In this document: positions 38,101 to 45,284 of the stretch, in pieces | Layout of the letters: every line of letters begins with the position of its first letter | Position numbering within the stretch: position 1 is the stretch's first letter | Assembly (NCBI GenBank): GCA_023391285.1 | Contig: JAEWBF010000041.1 | Location: 1-64,000 of the forward strand | DNA: 64,000 nucleotides | Origin: Verrucomicrobiota bacterium | Lineage (GTDB): Bacteria > Verrucomicrobiota > Verrucomicrobiia > Opitutales > Opitutaceae | Direction: 5' to 3' | Program-made: the position numbers and the translations under genes | The notes under the pieces: model-generated | Databases searched by the model: none | Seen by the model: only the letters and a program-made list of their open reading frames with translations | What the model was told of the DNA's origin: nothing

Positions 38101-39047
38101 TTGCCGAAACCGATCTTGTTGGCGACGCCGTCGCCGGCGGCGTCTTCGAACCAGAGCGAAATGCCGTCCTCGGGCGGCAGCATGCGCGGACGATTGGCCT
38201 TGATGCGGGCGTTCTCGTAGTTCGCGCGAATGGTCAACCGGCCGGCCCAGCTGTCGGGCAGCACCTGCGGTTGAAACGTCGCGGTCACATAGCCGCGGCG
38301 GTCGTCGTTGAAGGCGGGCTCTTGCCGGAACTTTTGATCGTTCGCGAGGCCGGCGGCGCGGATGGCGAAGACGTCTTTGACCAGTTCGAGGTTGTAGTCG
38401 GCGACCCAGCGGAGGGAGCCATACTTGCCCACCTGGTTTTCGACCCGGCCGGAGTTGCCGTCGAAGCGCGCCGCGATGGTATTGGCATTGATGATACCCG
38501 CGGGGCTGCCGACGCCGAAGAGGATCGAGTTCGGCCCGCGCTGGATTTCGACGCGGTCGGTGTTGTAGCTATCCCACGGGATATCCGTGAGCATGAAGTT
38601 GCGGGTATTGTCGGCGGTATCCAAACCGCGGACACGCGTGTTGTTGCTGGGCGAGAGCAGCGCGCCGCGATCGCTGACGCCTTGCGCGTTGCCGAATCCG
38701 CCCCAGTTGCCGAAGAGGCCGCCGACTTCCGTGCTGGTGGTGTAGGTGAGGAGGTCGAGGTTGTTGTTGGAGCCGGTGTCGCGCAGGAACTGCGAGGTGA
38801 CGACGCTGAGTGGTGAGGCGATGTCGCGCAGGTCGGTTTTGACGCGGGAGCCGGCGAGGGTGGAGGTTGCTCGATAGCTGCCGGTGTCCTCGGTGGATTC
38901 GACGACGAACGGGGAAAGGACAACGACGTCCTCGCTCTCGCCCGGCGGTGGAGCCGGGGGAGCGACCTGAGCGAAGGAACGACCGGAGAAGAGTGCCAGC
39001 GCCGCAACGGACGCGAGCACGAGTCTGGGGTTGGTAGCGGTGTTCAT
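35193..39047 (-). CDS. TonB-dependent outer membrane receptor
   Basis: 1284 residues. A signal peptide (about 1-26) is followed by a plug domain (from about residue 45: GSYRATSTLAGSRVKTDLRDIASPLSVV, then RGPNSILFGVGSPAGIIN) and a long 22-strand barrel. The C-terminus ends in VTNTFSF with the aromatic residue expected for barrel insertion. This is the verrucomicrobial type of large substrate receptor. Genes for GH43 and HAF proteins lie downstream, so a plant or algal oligosaccharide is likely, but siderophore or other cargo is possible. ATG 39047 was used. Confidence 0.92.
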   Translation of the reverse strand: MNTATNPRLVLASVAALALFSGRSFAQVAPPAPPPGESEDVVVLSPFVVESTEDTGSYRATSTLAGSRVKTDLRDIASPLSVVTSQFLRDTGSNNNLDLLTYTTSTEVGGLFGNWGGFGNAQGVSDRGALLSPSNNTRVRGLDTADNTRNFMLTDIPWDSYNTDRVEIQRGPNSILFGVGSPAGIINANTIAARFDGNSGRVENQVGKYGSLRWVADYNLELVKDVFAIRAAGLANDQKFRQEPAFNDDRRGYVTATFQPQVLPDSWAGRLTIRANYENARIKANRPRMLPPEDGISLWFEDAAGDGVANKIGFGKRVYDMFLWSQTGGGDPGRGSLASVADTVRNPLPYQPGVTGIDGGALNNGGIGFWFKNGDSRPFFVSRQAPREHPGALDSSGGIDNAIDIPYGSPLRVGGLNAYALSIDKIDEVEGVPSRYPLATRGYYKDQSLTDRSIFDFYNQLIDGDNKREHQKWDASNLSIAQTFLDNRLGVEFVYDKQSYSEWRTGATWSRPYISIDINKNLQNQLTQYQRTDDSGAVDPDNGLLDPSTYQAIGFTPSASQPYVNPNAGAAFTAGSFSNNDRTDRERENFRLTAFGEFRAHDFLRRDSLLARILGTHLITGLASREERHEEKTQWAPSATPYDWALGLSVSGADTNLTGATRGITPIIYLSEPLWDRTSASGLNLGPIQTYYNPSGTYSVDYFKTEWLPSRDPSAASYVDPGARWVNFLGGVGVQADNPFNYTGRTTAPVDILNADDGDLAQLVTNYGVTDQIVDSRGLVWQGRLFGGNIVPTVGWREDKLRTYTATGAKDATGISATKVGETEQVLENTGRTTSWGIVAHMPRSWLENAPFLSGVSAYYNYGENNRVEARYNYDGEPLDNPSAESKDYGIVVNLLDDKLTIKVGKYETKVKNANLPGGSSILGSNQYYLYQLEAWGTANALMYLFGREGLDPNQSWHWNWAGIDATGDGGNPDYAPTTDAFKNHPSTIAQTAAIDAWFAGIDEQFFSNYAINANVQALKSAYATYKSSGSIQPLVDAARASGFNVGTYTTGFSSQNNGQINGISPNGTIDNTSEGYEIEVNWTPTPNWNLQINAAKTNAYRENLGQPMLDYIEQQWSRLQGPAGDIRLWWGGDNTLRRYYSDNIMSAVEFQRESIGFQVPEMRPWRFSAITNYTFNEGAFRGFNVGGAYRWEDKQILGYGLKSDASGLDVQKPIYGETEDHIDLWIGYQRDLTRDIRWRIQLNLRNVGESIGLTPISVNPDGVIAAQRITEGMSWQVTNTFSF

Positions 39048-39496
39048 AGTTTGGTTTTGCTTGGTTAGACGTGCGCCTCGAGGACGCGCGAAAATGGGTC
39101 GGTCATCGCAGTGAAACACAGAGCGGCAGCGTCCGCCGATGGGATGCGAGGACGGTGGGCAGCGCGGATGAAGCAGAGCCGAGCAGCTTCATGAGGGGTA
39201 GTTGGGGTGAGTTGCTGGGAGGCAACAGGGCTGACGCGGCTATTCGTGTCGTGTCATAATTCCTGCGCAATGCTTTCGGGTGCTCCGAAAACCCTAAAGA
39301 AGACTACGAAATGAGGTAACTGGGAGAACGTAGAGGGGCGGACAGGATTTGGTTCGCGTCGTTTGCGGAGGTCTTCATCGGGGCCAGCAGAAGCGCGGGG
39401 ACGCGTGTCGATAGCATGTTGGTTGGGGTGTGGGGGGACACCTGACGGTGTTTACCTCGCGATGGGGCATGCGTCGCGGAGGCGCGGCTACTATAG

Positions 39497-39515
39497 CCAG
39501 GGAAGCCTTCCCTGG
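39497..39515. repeat. Perfect palindrome CCAGGGAAG-C-CTTCCCTGG
   Basis: Nine-base arms with a single-base centre, within the 886-bp gene-free region. Too long and too GC-rich to be chance; perhaps a dispersed palindrome or a protein-binding site. Confidence 0.6.
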
Positions 39516-39613
39516 GAATGAGTTCAGTTTCGCGCTGGTTGAGCTTTTTTGCTGCGTGCGGGACACGGAAGCCTCACTGGGTTTTCGCTTCGCCCAGCGG
39601 ACGGGGCCGGGGT

Positions 39614-39672
39614 AACACACAGAGGCCCGAGGCATGAAGAAAGACTCTGTGCCTCGGCCGTGTGGCGTGACG
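39614..39672. repeat. Imperfect inverted repeat with CCGAGGCA/TGCCTCGG core
   Basis: CCGAGGCA (about 39629-39637) and TGCCTCGG lie about 15 bases apart and the flanking ACACAC / GTGTGG segments also partly pair. It has the look of the purine-run palindromes common in Verrucomicrobiota and Planctomycetes. Confidence 0.5.
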
Positions 39673-39787
39673 CGTTGAAGCGCAACGAGCCGTTTTTGTC
39701 GTCGGGTCGCTTGTGTGTGACGCCGACCCAAATCACGAAGGCCTCGCGCGCTTGGGTTCTGTGCGATATTTTGGCTCGTTTTCCGAA

Positions 39788-39828
39788 ATGCAGGCGTTCA
39801 GCGTTTGGGCTCCTCCAGCTTCCTGCCC
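39788..39828. repeat. CAGCGTTTGGGCTCC repeat, copy A
   Basis: ATGCAGGCGTTCAGCGTTTG and following GGCTCCTCCAGCTTCCTGCC. Similar segments occur at 62549-62586 (copy B) and 63340-63370 (copy C), at the ends of toxin-antitoxin units. Here it precedes a 55-residue exported peptide gene. Confidence 0.65.
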
Positions 39829-39933
39829 TTGAGCCCGTCCTGCTCGACCTCGTTTTGGTTTTGCCCGCGCGCCGCCTGGTTCGCGTGCGGGAGAGGCGGG
39901 TGCCGTCGAAGCGTGCTTCGACTCACGGTCTCG

Positions 39934-40101
39934 ATGCGTAAACCACTACTCCTCGCTGCCGCGGGCGTGGTCGCCTGCTTGATCGGTGTTGGTGGAGATG
40001 TCGCGACGGGCAAAGCGACGAACTACGAAGGTTCCGTGCAGGTGAAGTTGCTTTCGTTCAATGCCAATAACGAAGTCAGCTTCTTCTTGATCGCACGGTA
40101 G
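39934..40101 (+). CDS. 55-residue exported peptide
   Basis: ATG 39934 opens a 55-residue frame with an N-terminal signal-like segment (basic RK, hydrophobic LLLAAAGVVACLIGVGGD) and a short mature part ending NANNEVSFFLIAR. There may be a lipoprotein-like or signal-peptidase site near VATGKA. No family recognised. It lies 71 bp before the DUF2167 operon on the same strand. It is short, so confidence is limited. Confidence 0.45.
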   Translation: MRKPLLLAAAGVVACLIGVGGDVATGKATNYEGSVQVKLLSFNANNEVSFFLIAR

Positions 40102-40172
40102 GTCTGCGTCCAACGATCCGCCTTCTACCTATCTCCGGTCAGGCCGTCGGCCGGGTTAATTCTATACTACTT

Positions 40173-41102
40173 ATGTTACCCCCAAACACCGTCCGCTCGC
40201 TCCGTTTCTTATTCCTACTCTTCTGTCCGGCCGTCGTCGCCCTGGCGGCGGAAGCTCCCGCGGAGGAAGCTCCGCCGCAGACCCGCGAGGAGGCGTTCGA
40301 GCGGGCGGGAGTGAAGCTCGAACGCGGGCCGGCGACCGTGGTGTTGGGCAAGACGGCGGAGATCAAGCTGCCGGAGAATTACGCCTTCGTAGGCGAGGAC
40401 TCGTTGGATCGGTTTTACGAGCTCACTCAAAACGTGCGCAGTGGAAACGAAGTCGGGGTGCTCATGGCGCCGAGCGGCTGGATGTTGTTCTTCGACTACG
40501 ACGAGATTGGGTATGTGAAGGATGACGACAAGGATCAGCTCGATGCGGCGAAGCTGATGGCGACGATGCGGGAGAACCAGGCGGCGGCGAACGAGAAGCG
40601 GAGCGCGCGCGGTTGGGACCAGATGAAACTCGTGGGCTGGGCCACGCAGCCTTATTACGATAGCACCTCGAAGAACCTCAAGTGGGCGCTCAATCTCTCG
40701 TCTTCACAGGACGGATACAAGGAAGTGTGGATCAACGAGAACATCCGCATCCTCGGCCGCGGCGGCGTGATGAATGTGACGCTCGTGAGCGACGTGACGA
40801 ACTTCAAGACTGCGGAAGCGGAGGCCGATCAGTTGCTCGCGACGAACTTCGGTTATGTGGCGGGGCACAAATACTCGGAGTTCAAAGCCGGCGACAAAGT
40901 GGCGAAGTATGGTTTGACGGCGCTGGTGCTCGGCGGCGGTGCAGCGGCGGCGGCGAAGCTCGGGTTGCTCGCGAAGCTCGGTGCGTTTTTTGGCAAGGCG
41001 TGGAAGCTCGTCGTCGGCGCGTTGATCGTCGTGTTCATGGGCATAAAGAAGCTTCTCAACAAGGTGACGGGCGCGCGTCCCGCGGAAGAGAATCAATCGT
41101 AG
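40173..41102 (+). CDS. DUF2167 membrane protein
   Basis: 309 residues: a signal/helix region (1-26), a periplasmic domain of the DUF2167 family (LPENYAFVGEDSLDRFYE, then GWMLFFDYDEIGYVKDDD, DQMKLVGWATQPYYDSTSKNL, WINENIRILGRGGVMNVTLV), and C-terminal membrane segments (about 250-300). Full-length for the family. First gene of a three-gene unit with a zinc-ribbon membrane protein and an M50 protease. A TATACT sits only 5 bp before the ATG, so a leaderless or different promoter may be used. Confidence 0.85.
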   Translation: MLPPNTVRSLRFLFLLFCPAVVALAAEAPAEEAPPQTREEAFERAGVKLERGPATVVLGKTAEIKLPENYAFVGEDSLDRFYELTQNVRSGNEVGVLMAPSGWMLFFDYDEIGYVKDDDKDQLDAAKLMATMRENQAAANEKRSARGWDQMKLVGWATQPYYDSTSKNLKWALNLSSSQDGYKEVWINENIRILGRGGVMNVTLVSDVTNFKTAEAEADQLLATNFGYVAGHKYSEFKAGDKVAKYGLTALVLGGGAAAAAKLGLLAKLGAFFGKAWKLVVGALIVVFMGIKKLLNKVTGARPAEENQS

Positions 41103-41119
41103 TGCGGTCCACCTGACGC

Positions 41120-42250
41120 ATGGCTGAATGGGGCGGATTTCTGCTGATCTTTTGGACGCTCTGGGGCGTCGATCAACTGAAGGTCAGCCGCCGCAATCAG
41201 TTCAATATCGTCGCGTGGGGGCGCCGCGTTCGCGTCGGATATGGACGACTTTGTTTCGCTGGTTGGTGGCCGGGCAGTTGGCGCGCGCTGGTCGCGGACG
41301 TGCCGTTTTCGGTTTCGCCGGCGGGCATCACGAACCGCGGCGCGGGACAACTCGCGCGGCCCGTCGAGGGGCCGGCGGTCGCGCAGGTCTGGCGTTGGGA
41401 AGAGATTCAGTCGGCCACAACGGAGAAAGGATGGATCTATGTAAATGGCGCGCGGTTTTGTCCGGACACCGGACATCTTTCGCCGAGAGAGCTGCAGGCG
41501 ATCGCGAAGAAGCCGGAATTCGAGCGGGGGCGTTACTTGCAACAGGTCATCGCGCGATGGATGCGGCCGGCACATTTGCGGCGACGCGCGAAAGTGCTCA
41601 CGACGCGGACGGCGTGGCCGGCGGCGCTCAATATCACGTTGCTGCTGCTGCTGCTCGTGTTCACGGCGTATTTGGCGCGGGACCAGATTCCGGTGCCGGG
41701 ATCGTGGGTGGAGATGGTGACGCGAGCGCTGCCGCTGTGGCTGGGATATGCGCTGCTGTTGCACGTCGCCGGTGTGGTGCTGTCGTGGCGCGCAACGCGG
41801 CCGCTGCGGGTGCGCGCTCAGGATGGACGCGCGGTGGCGTTGTTCAGCGCGCTCATGTTGCCGCCGCAAGCGTTGCGTTTGCGCTCGCTGGTGGGGACGG
41901 GTTTTTTTCCGCCGCAGCATCCGTTGAGCTACATCCTCGCGTTCGAAACGGCTGAACGTCGTCAATACGCCTTCAACGTCTGGGCCGATCTGCGTTGGCC
42001 GGTTGGTTCGGAAAACGATCCGCCGCTCGCGGGAGAAATTAGCGCGTGGTTTCGGCAGGCGCTCGAGGAAGCGTTGAGGCCATTCTTGCGAGCGGCGGGG
42101 ATCGAGGAGGAAGATCTTTTCGCGCGACCGATCGCGGAGAGTGCTGCGTGTTGTCGTTATTGTCCGCGTTGTCGCGACCAGTTTATCGAGGCGCGCGAGC
42201 GCTGCGCGCACGGCGTGACTTTATTGCCGTTGAAGAAGGAAGAAGGCTAG
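41120..42250 (+). CDS. Membrane protein with C-terminal zinc-ribbon-like Cys cluster
   Basis: 376 residues, starting 17 bp after the DUF2167 gene. Helices at about 3-18, 174-192 and 205-225; soluble arms on both sides. The C-terminus carries a Cys cluster, CCRYCPRC followed by RERCAHG, resembling a zinc ribbon. I do not recognise the family. Its position between DUF2167 and an M50 protease suggests a role in a shared membrane complex. Confidence 0.72.
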   Translation: MAEWGGFLLIFWTLWGVDQLKVSRRNQFNIVAWGRRVRVGYGRLCFAGWWPGSWRALVADVPFSVSPAGITNRGAGQLARPVEGPAVAQVWRWEEIQSATTEKGWIYVNGARFCPDTGHLSPRELQAIAKKPEFERGRYLQQVIARWMRPAHLRRRAKVLTTRTAWPAALNITLLLLLLVFTAYLARDQIPVPGSWVEMVTRALPLWLGYALLLHVAGVVLSWRATRPLRVRAQDGRAVALFSALMLPPQALRLRSLVGTGFFPPQHPLSYILAFETAERRQYAFNVWADLRWPVGSENDPPLAGEISAWFRQALEEALRPFLRAAGIEEEDLFARPIAESAACCRYCPRCRDQFIEARERCAHGVTLLPLKKEEG

Positions 42251-42304
42251 TCGCGGGCGCGCACGACTATACGGTGTCGATTCTTCCGAGTTCATTTCGT
42301 TATT

Positions 42305-43297
42305 ATGAAACCCTATGACGCCCCAACGGGCGCGAACCCCACGTCGTCCATTTCGGCACCTCCCTTGATGCCGGCTGTTGCGCTCACGGATGAGGCGCTC
42401 TTGGCGGCGGTGCAGGCGCGCGGGGAGGACACGGGCAAATCGTTTTCTCCGCAGACGCTGGTGGTCACGGCGCTTCTGTTTCTCGCGCTGGGCGGACTGA
42501 GCTGGGGTTGGGAGTCCGTGGTGTATCTGGCGATCGCGATTTTGCTGCACGAACTCGGGCACGTGCTCGCGATGCGATGGTTTGGCTACAAGAACGTTCG
42601 CATGCTCTTCCTGCCGCTCTTCGGTGGGTTGGCGACGGGCGAACCGCGCGAGTTGGACGCGACGAAGAATGCGCTCGTTTCGCTGGCTGGCCCGGTCTTC
42701 GGGCTTGCGAGCGTGGTAGTCGCGGCGACGGCGGCGATGTGGTTGGAGAATCCTGCCTGGCTGGTGGAGTTCGCGTGGGTGTCATTAATCGTGAACGCCT
42801 TTAACCTGCTGCCCTTCGTGCCGCTCGATGGCGGGCAATTCACGAACGACGCGCTGTTCTCCCGAGTGCCGGTGTTGGAGCTGATCTTCCGGCTCATCGC
42901 GATCGCGGGGCTGGCCTGGATGACGATCGCGTGGGAGACCTGGCTGCTCGGGCTGGTGGCGTTCTCGATGCTGCTCACGACGCAGTTTGCGTATCGACGC
43001 GCGCGCCTGGTTCGGGACGCACGCCGCGATCCGCGCTGGCAAACGCGTGAGCTCGATGGCGAAGCGGTGGCAGAGCTGCGCGCGATCGTTGCGAAGATGT
43101 TCAATGGTATGCCGGAATCGAAGTATCAGCCGAAGCTCGCCGAGCATGTGCACGGGGTATGGCTCGAGATTCGAAAACGATTTCCTGGGTCGGGCGGGAC
43201 GGTCGCGCTCCTCGCGGCGTATGGTTTTGTAAGTGTGATCTGCGTCCCCGTGTTGGGTATGCTGCTCGCCTACTATCTGCCGCGTCCAACGTTTTGA
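42305..43297 (+). CDS. Site-2 protease-like M50 metallopeptidase
   Basis: A 330-residue membrane protease of the M50 family. The zinc motif is His82-Glu83-Leu-Gly-His86 in ILLHELGHVLAM, and the second conserved segment NLLPFVPLDGGQF (about 167-180) supplies the third ligand (LDGG). About six helices, with the active-site pair of the rhomboid-like core and a C-terminal soluble part. Members cleave transmembrane substrates in regulated proteolysis. It is third in the DUF2167 unit (54-bp gap to the zinc-ribbon gene), so the operon may define a substrate and protease. Confidence 0.9.
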   Translation: MKPYDAPTGANPTSSISAPPLMPAVALTDEALLAAVQARGEDTGKSFSPQTLVVTALLFLALGGLSWGWESVVYLAIAILLHELGHVLAMRWFGYKNVRMLFLPLFGGLATGEPRELDATKNALVSLAGPVFGLASVVVAATAAMWLENPAWLVEFAWVSLIVNAFNLLPFVPLDGGQFTNDALFSRVPVLELIFRLIAIAGLAWMTIAWETWLLGLVAFSMLLTTQFAYRRARLVRDARRDPRWQTRELDGEAVAELRAIVAKMFNGMPESKYQPKLAEHVHGVWLEIRKRFPGSGGTVALLAAYGFVSVICVPVLGMLLAYYLPRPTF

Positions 43298-43301
43298 CAA
43301 A

Positions 43302-43343
43302 GCGGCGCGACGACGGGGGCACTCGCGGTTTCGTCGCTGCCGC
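43302..43343. terminator. Hairpin between convergent M50 protease and small gene
   Basis: GCGGCGCGACGA (43302-43313) pairs with TCGTCGCTGCCGC (43331-43343) with one bulged base and a 17-base loop. It lies between convergent genes, but neither side has a T run. Confidence 0.4.
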
Positions 43344-43360
43344 ACGCGATCGCGGCACGG

Positions 43361-43537
43361 TCAGCGCACCGAGGCGCTCCGTTGCGAGGAGTCGGCGATG
43401 TAGCGGTCGACGGCCGCTTCGGTGATCACGTAGTGCCATCGGTCACCGATTTTCTGATACAAGGTGCCGTCCTTCGGGGTCCCGGACTCGTCGCCGTGCG
43501 CGACATAGCGTTGAAGCAGTTCAGCATGGGAAGCCAT
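43361..43537 (-). CDS. 58-residue conserved-looking protein
   Basis: ATG at 43537 on the minus strand, stop at 43361. Predicted sequence begins MASHAELLQRYVAHGDESGT and contains DGTLYQKIGDRWHYVITEA, then AAVDRYIADSS. The amino-acid pattern is folded-looking (Trp, Tyr and His spread through) and codons are GC3-rich as in neighbouring genes. Purine-rich GAGAAGTG precedes the ATG. It is convergent with the M50 protease. Function unknown. Confidence 0.5.
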   Translation of the reverse strand: MASHAELLQRYVAHGDESGTPKDGTLYQKIGDRWHYVITEAAVDRYIADSSQRSASVR

Positions 43538-43755
43538 TGGGGTTTCACTTCTCTACAGCACGCCGAATTGAAACCGCACAAAAAACGTCGGATTAATGAA
43601 GTGGGAGCCGATCCGATGGTCGGTGATGTGGCGCTCGAAGATCGAAGCGGTTCCGGTGCTTTCGCGACGGTGAGATATCGCGGAATTGCTCTTGTTGTGA
43701 GCTCCTGCCAAACCCGATTCGTCCAGCCCGAGGCACCGTAAACAAAGGACGTATC

Positions 43756-44265
43756 ATGAGAACACTTCTCCGGGCGATGGCGGTGGCTGCTTTGGCAGCT
43801 GCTATATTAGGCATACCACGTGGATCGGCGGCCGAAATCGCGGACCACGCGGCTGACGAAGCGGCGATCAAGGAACTCGGTCGAAAATGGCAGGACGCCT
43901 GGAACAGGCGCGACGCGGATGCGCTCACGGCGCTGCTCGCCGAAGACGTCGACTTCGTCACGGTGCTCGGGCCGCGCGGGTGGATGAAAGGTCACGCGCA
44001 ATTCAAAGAGGCCCATGCGCGGATGTTCACGACGCTCTTTACTGATAGCCATTGGACGAGCCGTGAAATGCACGTGAAGTTCATCCGGCCTGACCTGGCG
44101 ATTCAGCGGGTATTGTGGTCGACAACGGGAGATCGCGTGCGCCACGTGAAACATGGCGAGCCTCGCAATGGAATCTTCACCTGGGTTGTCGAGAAGCGAA
44201 ATGGAAACTGGCTGATCATCGCTTCGCAGAATACCGAGAGCATGCCGATCCTGCGGGGACAGTGA
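43756..44265 (+). CDS. Exported SnoaL-like (NTF2-fold) protein
   Basis: 169 residues with a signal peptide (about 1-26) and a NTF2-like cone fold of the SnoaL/DUF4440 type: AAIKELGRKWQDAWNRRDADALTALLAEDVDFVTVLG, then PRGWMKGHAQFKEAHARMF and GIFTWVVEKRNGNWLIIASQNTE. Some members are isomerases or hydrolases, but this one is exported and its ligand is unknown. Ends 22 bp from the convergent PEP-CTERM gene's stop. Confidence 0.85.
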   Translation: MRTLLRAMAVAALAAAILGIPRGSAAEIADHAADEAAIKELGRKWQDAWNRRDADALTALLAEDVDFVTVLGPRGWMKGHAQFKEAHARMFTTLFTDSHWTSREMHVKFIRPDLAIQRVLWSTTGDRVRHVKHGEPRNGIFTWVVEKRNGNWLIIASQNTESMPILRGQ

Positions 44266-44288
44266 CCGGTAATTCCAAGCCGGTGCTG

Positions 44289-45026
44289 CTACAGCCCGCC
44301 GCTTCCCTTGTTCAAGCGCGGGCATGGGTATGCGCTCGAGACGCTTGCCGCTACGCGGCGGCGGCGGGAAAGAAGAATCGCGGCGAACGCGAGCGCCGCG
44401 CCCGCGAACGCATACGTCGAGGGCTCGGGGACCGGGAAGAAATCTACGTGGTCGGTGAAACGGGCGGTGGCCTGGTTGAAGCTCGCGCTGCCGAAGGCTT
44501 CGCCCATATGAGGGACATCGAAAAACGAATCGGTGCCGTGAATGAAAAAATGGGTTTGCGTCACCTCGAGCGGCGGAACGGGAAGCATATAGGGCGTTGC
44601 GCCGGCACCGGTGTAATTGAGGGTGAACTCGGCGACTTCCCACACGACGCCGTCGTCGACGTTGTGGGTGAACATGAAGCTGTTTTCCCACACCGTGAGG
44701 CCCGTGAGCGGACGGATGATTTCGAATGTGCCGAGTTCGCCGTCATGCCGAACCTCCGTTCGCCACACGTTGCGCGTCGGATCGGTGAAGGTGTAATTGC
44801 CTTCGCCGTCGTTCACCGCGCTCGACGGATCGTAAAAAATGTCGAGGCGAGTGACCGCGCCTCCCGTCTGGTTCCAAGGGATATGGATGTCGTCGGCCTT
44901 GAAGTTGACGAAGCTGTTCGCGTCGCGGAACGCGAGGTGCACGAGCTGTGCTCGAGCGGGAATGGTGAGGAAGGAGAGCAGTCCCGTTCCGAACGCGAGG
45001 AAACCGAACGAACGTCGAGGTTGCAT
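44289..45026 (-). CDS. PEP-CTERM protein, unknown function
   Basis: 245 residues: signal peptide (1-26), a mature domain with mixed beta pattern, then VPEPSTYAFAGAAL, membrane helix and basic RRRR tail, followed by an extra 18 residues (SVSSAYPCPRLNKG and on), which is longer than usual for a sorting tail and may be a 3' extension. Function unknown. Exosortase processing is predicted. Confidence 0.85.
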   Translation of the reverse strand: MQPRRSFGFLAFGTGLLSFLTIPARAQLVHLAFRDANSFVNFKADDIHIPWNQTGGAVTRLDIFYDPSSAVNDGEGNYTFTDPTRNVWRTEVRHDGELGTFEIIRPLTGLTVWENSFMFTHNVDDGVVWEVAEFTLNYTGAGATPYMLPVPPLEVTQTHFFIHGTDSFFDVPHMGEAFGSASFNQATARFTDHVDFFPVPEPSTYAFAGAALAFAAILLSRRRRVAASVSSAYPCPRLNKGSGGL

Positions 45027-45284
45027 GGCTGATGCTAGTCGCCTGCGGCGGGCAGTGCTATCAGGCGGCGAAGGGGTCGCGCTGTGGGTGTTGATCCCAA
45101 CCAGCTTGTTAGTCGAAGCCTGAGGCGTCGTGAACCCGCGGCACGCGCGCTTTCCGATGGGAGACGCGCGTTTCGCGAGTGCGTCGGCTACGCGCGTGCG
45201 ATGATTCGGTGCGAAGCGTATATCGTATAGAACCAGAGCGGCCGGGTGGCAGACCCGGCCGCAAATGACATCGACGATGCGTTC
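45027..45284. other. Gene-free stretch with strong stem-loop
   Basis: A 258-bp gap between two same-strand genes. It contains GCGGCCGGGT (45238-45247), 5-base loop, ACCCGGCCGC (45253-45262), a perfect 10-bp stem 22 bp past the stop codon of the beta-helix gene. No T run, but it is the likely 3' structure for that transcript. Confidence 0.65.

Larger units (their letters stand above)
39048..39933. other. Gene-free 886-bp stretch rich in palindromes
   Basis: No convincing coding frame on either strand. It contains the perfect palindrome at 39497-39515, an imperfect inverted repeat at about 39614-39670 and repeat A of the CAGCGTTTGGG family (39788-39828). It probably carries the TonB receptor promoter on its left side. 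Confidence 0.7.

Noticed and set aside
36981..38816. 611-codon open frame opposite the TonB receptor
   Set aside because: Antisense shadow; the receptor on the other strand has all expected domains.
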